15,536 nt of DNA. Source: Anaerolineales bacterium UBA6663 (GTDB lineage Bacteria; Chloroflexota; Anaerolineae; Anaerolineales; UBA6663). Position 1 is the stretch's first letter. Each line of letters opens with the position of its first letter. Positions 13,659-15,536 of the stretch are shown here, piece after piece. The translations under genes were made by a program, and so were the position numbers. The notes below the pieces were generated by a model. That model was not told where the DNA came from and did no database searches. It saw only the letters and a list, made by a program, of their open reading frames with translations. The stretch is taken from contig DKKP01000128.1 of the NCBI GenBank assembly GCA_002455335.1, positions 2,176-17,711 of the forward strand. The letters run 5' to 3'.

Positions 13659-15206
13659 ATGCTACTCACCCTCACCAACCGCCAACGCAGTATCCTGAAG
13701 ATCCTGTTGAAGACCAGTCGGCCGATCAACGCGATCGAGCTGGCGGGGTTGCTCAACATCACACCTCGCCAGGTTGTGTACAGCATGCCGGCGATTCGTG
13801 ATTGGCTGCGCCAGCACGATATCGACCTATCGATGCTCGCTGGTAACAGCTATGCGATCACGATCTCCGGTCCGCAGGCCCAGGCTTTGCTCCAGGAGAT
13901 CGACTCTCACGCCAATACGCAGATCGTTCTGTCCATGAGTCAACGCCAACAATTGCTGGCGTTGTTTCTGTTGATCAAGACGGGACCCTTCACCTTCTCG
14001 AAAGTGGAGGAGATCCTTCAAGTCTCTCGGATGACGGTCTTCAAAGACCTCGATGATATCGAGACCTGGTTTACCCAGGAAGGGATCACGCTGGTCCGCA
14101 AGCCCCGCTTCGGGGTCCAGGTCACGTGCACCGAGAAGACCCGCCGTCAGACGATTGCCAAATTGATCTGGGGCGAGACGCCGTTCAGCCGTGACCCGAT
14201 CACCGAAGTGACGCACGCCGACGGCCTGGTGTTTGACCTCAAGGGCTACGCCCGCCTGATCCCCATGCTGGAGTTCGTCAACACCTTCGTCTCACAGATC
14301 AATATGCGGCGCACGGTCTCGCTGGTGACCAAGGCCGAAGAGCAACTCGGGGGACGCTTCACGGATGATGCCGTCCTGCACCTGGCATTCATGTTGGCAC
14401 TCATGGCCAATCGAGTGCGCGGCGGCAATCATCTGGAAGTTGCTGAAGACCTATTAAGCGAGTTGATGGCCATGCAGATCTGGGCGGTGGCCGACTCCAT
14501 AGCCCAGCGTCTCAAGCGCGACTCTGTTTACTCCTGGACAACGGTCGAGACGGCTGGCATCGCCATGGAGCTGTTGGCGGCGCAGCGCAACGAGATGCTA
14601 CCCGGCGAACTGGCGCAGAATCAGGTTTTCGATCTGGATCTTGGCCGCATCATGGCGTACATGAGCGATGCGTTCAATATCCCCAAGATCAAGTACGACC
14701 AGATCCTGCACAACGGGTTGTTGAACCACATCCTGCCCGCCTGTTATCGCCAGCGTTACGACCTCTGGTCTCCTGAGATGTCGACCAAGGTTGAGTTTCA
14801 TGAACAGACCGACCTGGAGACCGACATTGCTCGTGGCGTCGTGGACCTGATCCGGGAGACGACGGGCCTTCACCTGAATGAGAATGACCTGAATACGCTT
14901 GTGATGTTGACGAAAGCCGCTTACATCCGCAATCGTTCCCATCTTGAACACGTCATTATCGTCTGTCCAAGCGGCATCGCCACAGCCCAATTACTTGTTG
15001 CGCGTCTGAACGCCCGCTTCCCTAACCTCAATTCGCTCGAGGTCGTCTCCGTGCGCGACCTGACCGCTGCGATGGTGCTTTCCGCCGATCTGATCCTGAT
15101 GACCGTGCCGCTGACACAGCAGTACGCCAGCAATCCCAAGGTCATCAGAGTCCATCCGCTTCTCATGCCCGAAGACATTGAGGCGATTACCAGGTTCCTG
15201 AGTTAG
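13659..15206 (+). CDS. PTS-regulated transcriptional activator, MtlR/BglG type (HTH-PRD-EIIB)
   Basis: 515 residues. Domains in order: an N-terminal winged-helix HTH (about 5-62, LTNRQRSILKILL...TPRQVVYSM), a second Mga-like HTH (about 92-158, SKVEEILQVSRMTVFKDLDDI), PRD1 (about 195-285, with H241 in VLHLAFMLALMANRVRGG), PRD2 (about 325-425, with H351 and H357 in LHNGLLNHILP) and a C-terminal EIIB-like domain (about 430-513) with C436 in VCPSGIATAQLL. The C-terminal EIIA domain found in many MtlR proteins of about 700 residues is absent. In PRD2 the second expected histidine position appears changed (LVMLTKAAYIRN). Phosphorylation by HPr and EIIA/EIIB would adjust activity to sugar supply; its likely targets are the divergent promoters around 10000. 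The ATG at 13659 has no clear ribosome site, but no earlier start is in frame. Confidence 0.88.
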   Translation: MLLTLTNRQRSILKILLKTSRPINAIELAGLLNITPRQVVYSMPAIRDWLRQHDIDLSMLAGNSYAITISGPQAQALLQEIDSHANTQIVLSMSQRQQLLALFLLIKTGPFTFSKVEEILQVSRMTVFKDLDDIETWFTQEGITLVRKPRFGVQVTCTEKTRRQTIAKLIWGETPFSRDPITEVTHADGLVFDLKGYARLIPMLEFVNTFVSQINMRRTVSLVTKAEEQLGGRFTDDAVLHLAFMLALMANRVRGGNHLEVAEDLLSELMAMQIWAVADSIAQRLKRDSVYSWTTVETAGIAMELLAAQRNEMLPGELAQNQVFDLDLGRIMAYMSDAFNIPKIKYDQILHNGLLNHILPACYRQRYDLWSPEMSTKVEFHEQTDLETDIARGVVDLIRETTGLHLNENDLNTLVMLTKAAYIRNRSHLEHVIIVCPSGIATAQLLVARLNARFPNLNSLEVVSVRDLTAAMVLSADLILMTVPLTQQYASNPKVIRVHPLLMPEDIEAITRFLS

Positions 15207-15303
15207 GGGTTGCCGTCGCCCGGCGCCAGGGTGGGTAGGGATCCGGCTTTGGGCACGACTCATGCCGGCTGGATCGCAATCCATGGCGGCAGGTCGCGTT
15301 CAC

Positions 15304-15536
15304 TCAGTGCACGCGCGTAGGCTGGGTATCGACCAGGCCGAGGCGCAGCGCCTTGAGTCGGCGGCGCTCGGCGGCCAGCACATGGCGGACGCCGCGGACT
15401 GTCCGACGCGCAGTGAGGTCGCGCGCGGGCTGGGCCGCGATCTCGGCGCTGAGTTCGGCGAGGCGGAGCAGGGCGGTGCGCAGGTACGCGCCGAGCTGTT
15501 CCTCGGCGGCATGCACGGCCGGGAAGCTGCGGCTCA
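15304..15536 (-). CDS. C-terminal end of an unidentified protein, truncated by the window edge
   Basis: The last 76 residues and stop of a minus-strand gene that starts beyond the window; the frame is open to the edge. The visible part reads as an amphipathic, Ala/Leu/Arg-rich helical region (AAEEQLGAYLRTALLRLAELSAEI, shortened here: AAEEQLGAYL onward) ending QPTRVH. Third codon positions are strongly GC-rich in this frame, which supports it over the overlapping frame ending at 15300. I do not recognise the family. It converges on the regulator gene with a 97-base gap that holds only a weak hairpin. Confidence 0.5.
   Translation of the reverse strand, partial: SRSFPAVHAAEEQLGAYLRTALLRLAELSAEIAAQPARDLTARRTVRGVRHVLAAERRRLKALRLGLVDTQPTRVH

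Noticed and set aside
15264-15290. Weak hairpin after the regulator gene (TGGAT/ATCCA plus GCCG/CGGC)
   Set aside because: The two short stems are split by an uneven internal loop and no T-run follows; too weak to call a terminator.
15300-15512. Alternative minus-strand frame at the right edge
   Set aside because: Its Ser/Arg/Pro/Cys-rich translation is typical of a shadow; the frame ending at 15304 has GC-rich third positions and is open to the window edge.

Overview
The window looks like a GC-rich chromosome segment of a free-living bacterium, most likely a Chloroflexota (Chloroflexi) member. This is inferred from protein style, GC-rich third codon positions and the heptamer repeat tract in front of the first gene; no rRNA or other marker gene is present to prove it. 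I saw no insertion sequence, tRNA, rRNA or CRISPR array.

Layout. (1) 1-1480: an upstream leader with a plus-strand terminator-like hairpin, a TATAAT box and a CAATCAG/CAATCCA heptamer tract, then a cystathionine gamma-synthase/lyase family gene on the plus strand. A 10-bp perfect hairpin separates it from the converging operon. (2) 9791 down to 1573, minus strand: a long operon that encodes an entire mannitol-type phosphotransferase system (PTS). In transcription order it contains membrane EIIC, EIIB, a small four-helix membrane protein, a histidine phosphatase, EIIA, an HPr-Enzyme I fusion, a 579-residue zinc-type dehydrogenase with two Rossmann-like domains, a 1-phosphofructokinase-type PfkB kinase and a small unknown protein. 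(3) 9792-10205: a divergent regulatory region with an imperfect dyad. (4) 10206-13491, plus strand: a second operon of a Gfo/Idh/MocA oxidoreductase, an N-acetylmannosamine-6-phosphate 2-epimerase (NanE) and an FGGY sugar kinase. It is followed by a gene for a PRD/EIIB-domain regulator of MtlR type (13659-15206), probably with its own promoter. (5) 15304-15536: the C-terminal end of an unidentified minus-strand gene that runs off the window.

How the parts fit. Phosphate would flow from phosphoenolpyruvate through Enzyme I and HPr (one polypeptide), then EIIA, EIIB and EIIC, giving a hexitol phosphate in the cytoplasm. There is no mannitol-1-phosphate 5-dehydrogenase gene (mtlD) in the window. 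Its place is taken by a dehydrogenase resembling L-sorbose-1-phosphate reductase plus a 1-phosphofructokinase. This suggests an alternative route in which the hexitol phosphate is oxidised next to its phosphate to a ketose 1-phosphate (fructose 1-phosphate if the substrate is mannitol) and then phosphorylated to the 1,6-bisphosphate. EIIC has isoleucine where Escherichia coli MtlA has His195, so the sugar may not be mannitol. The divergent operon adds an oxidoreductase, an epimerase and a kinase whose shared substrate is not obvious. The regulator can in principle be phosphorylated by the same PTS.

Both operons carry a long stem-loop without a U-tract between two cistrons (EIIC-EIIB and nanE-kinase), which may set unequal expression of neighbouring genes.
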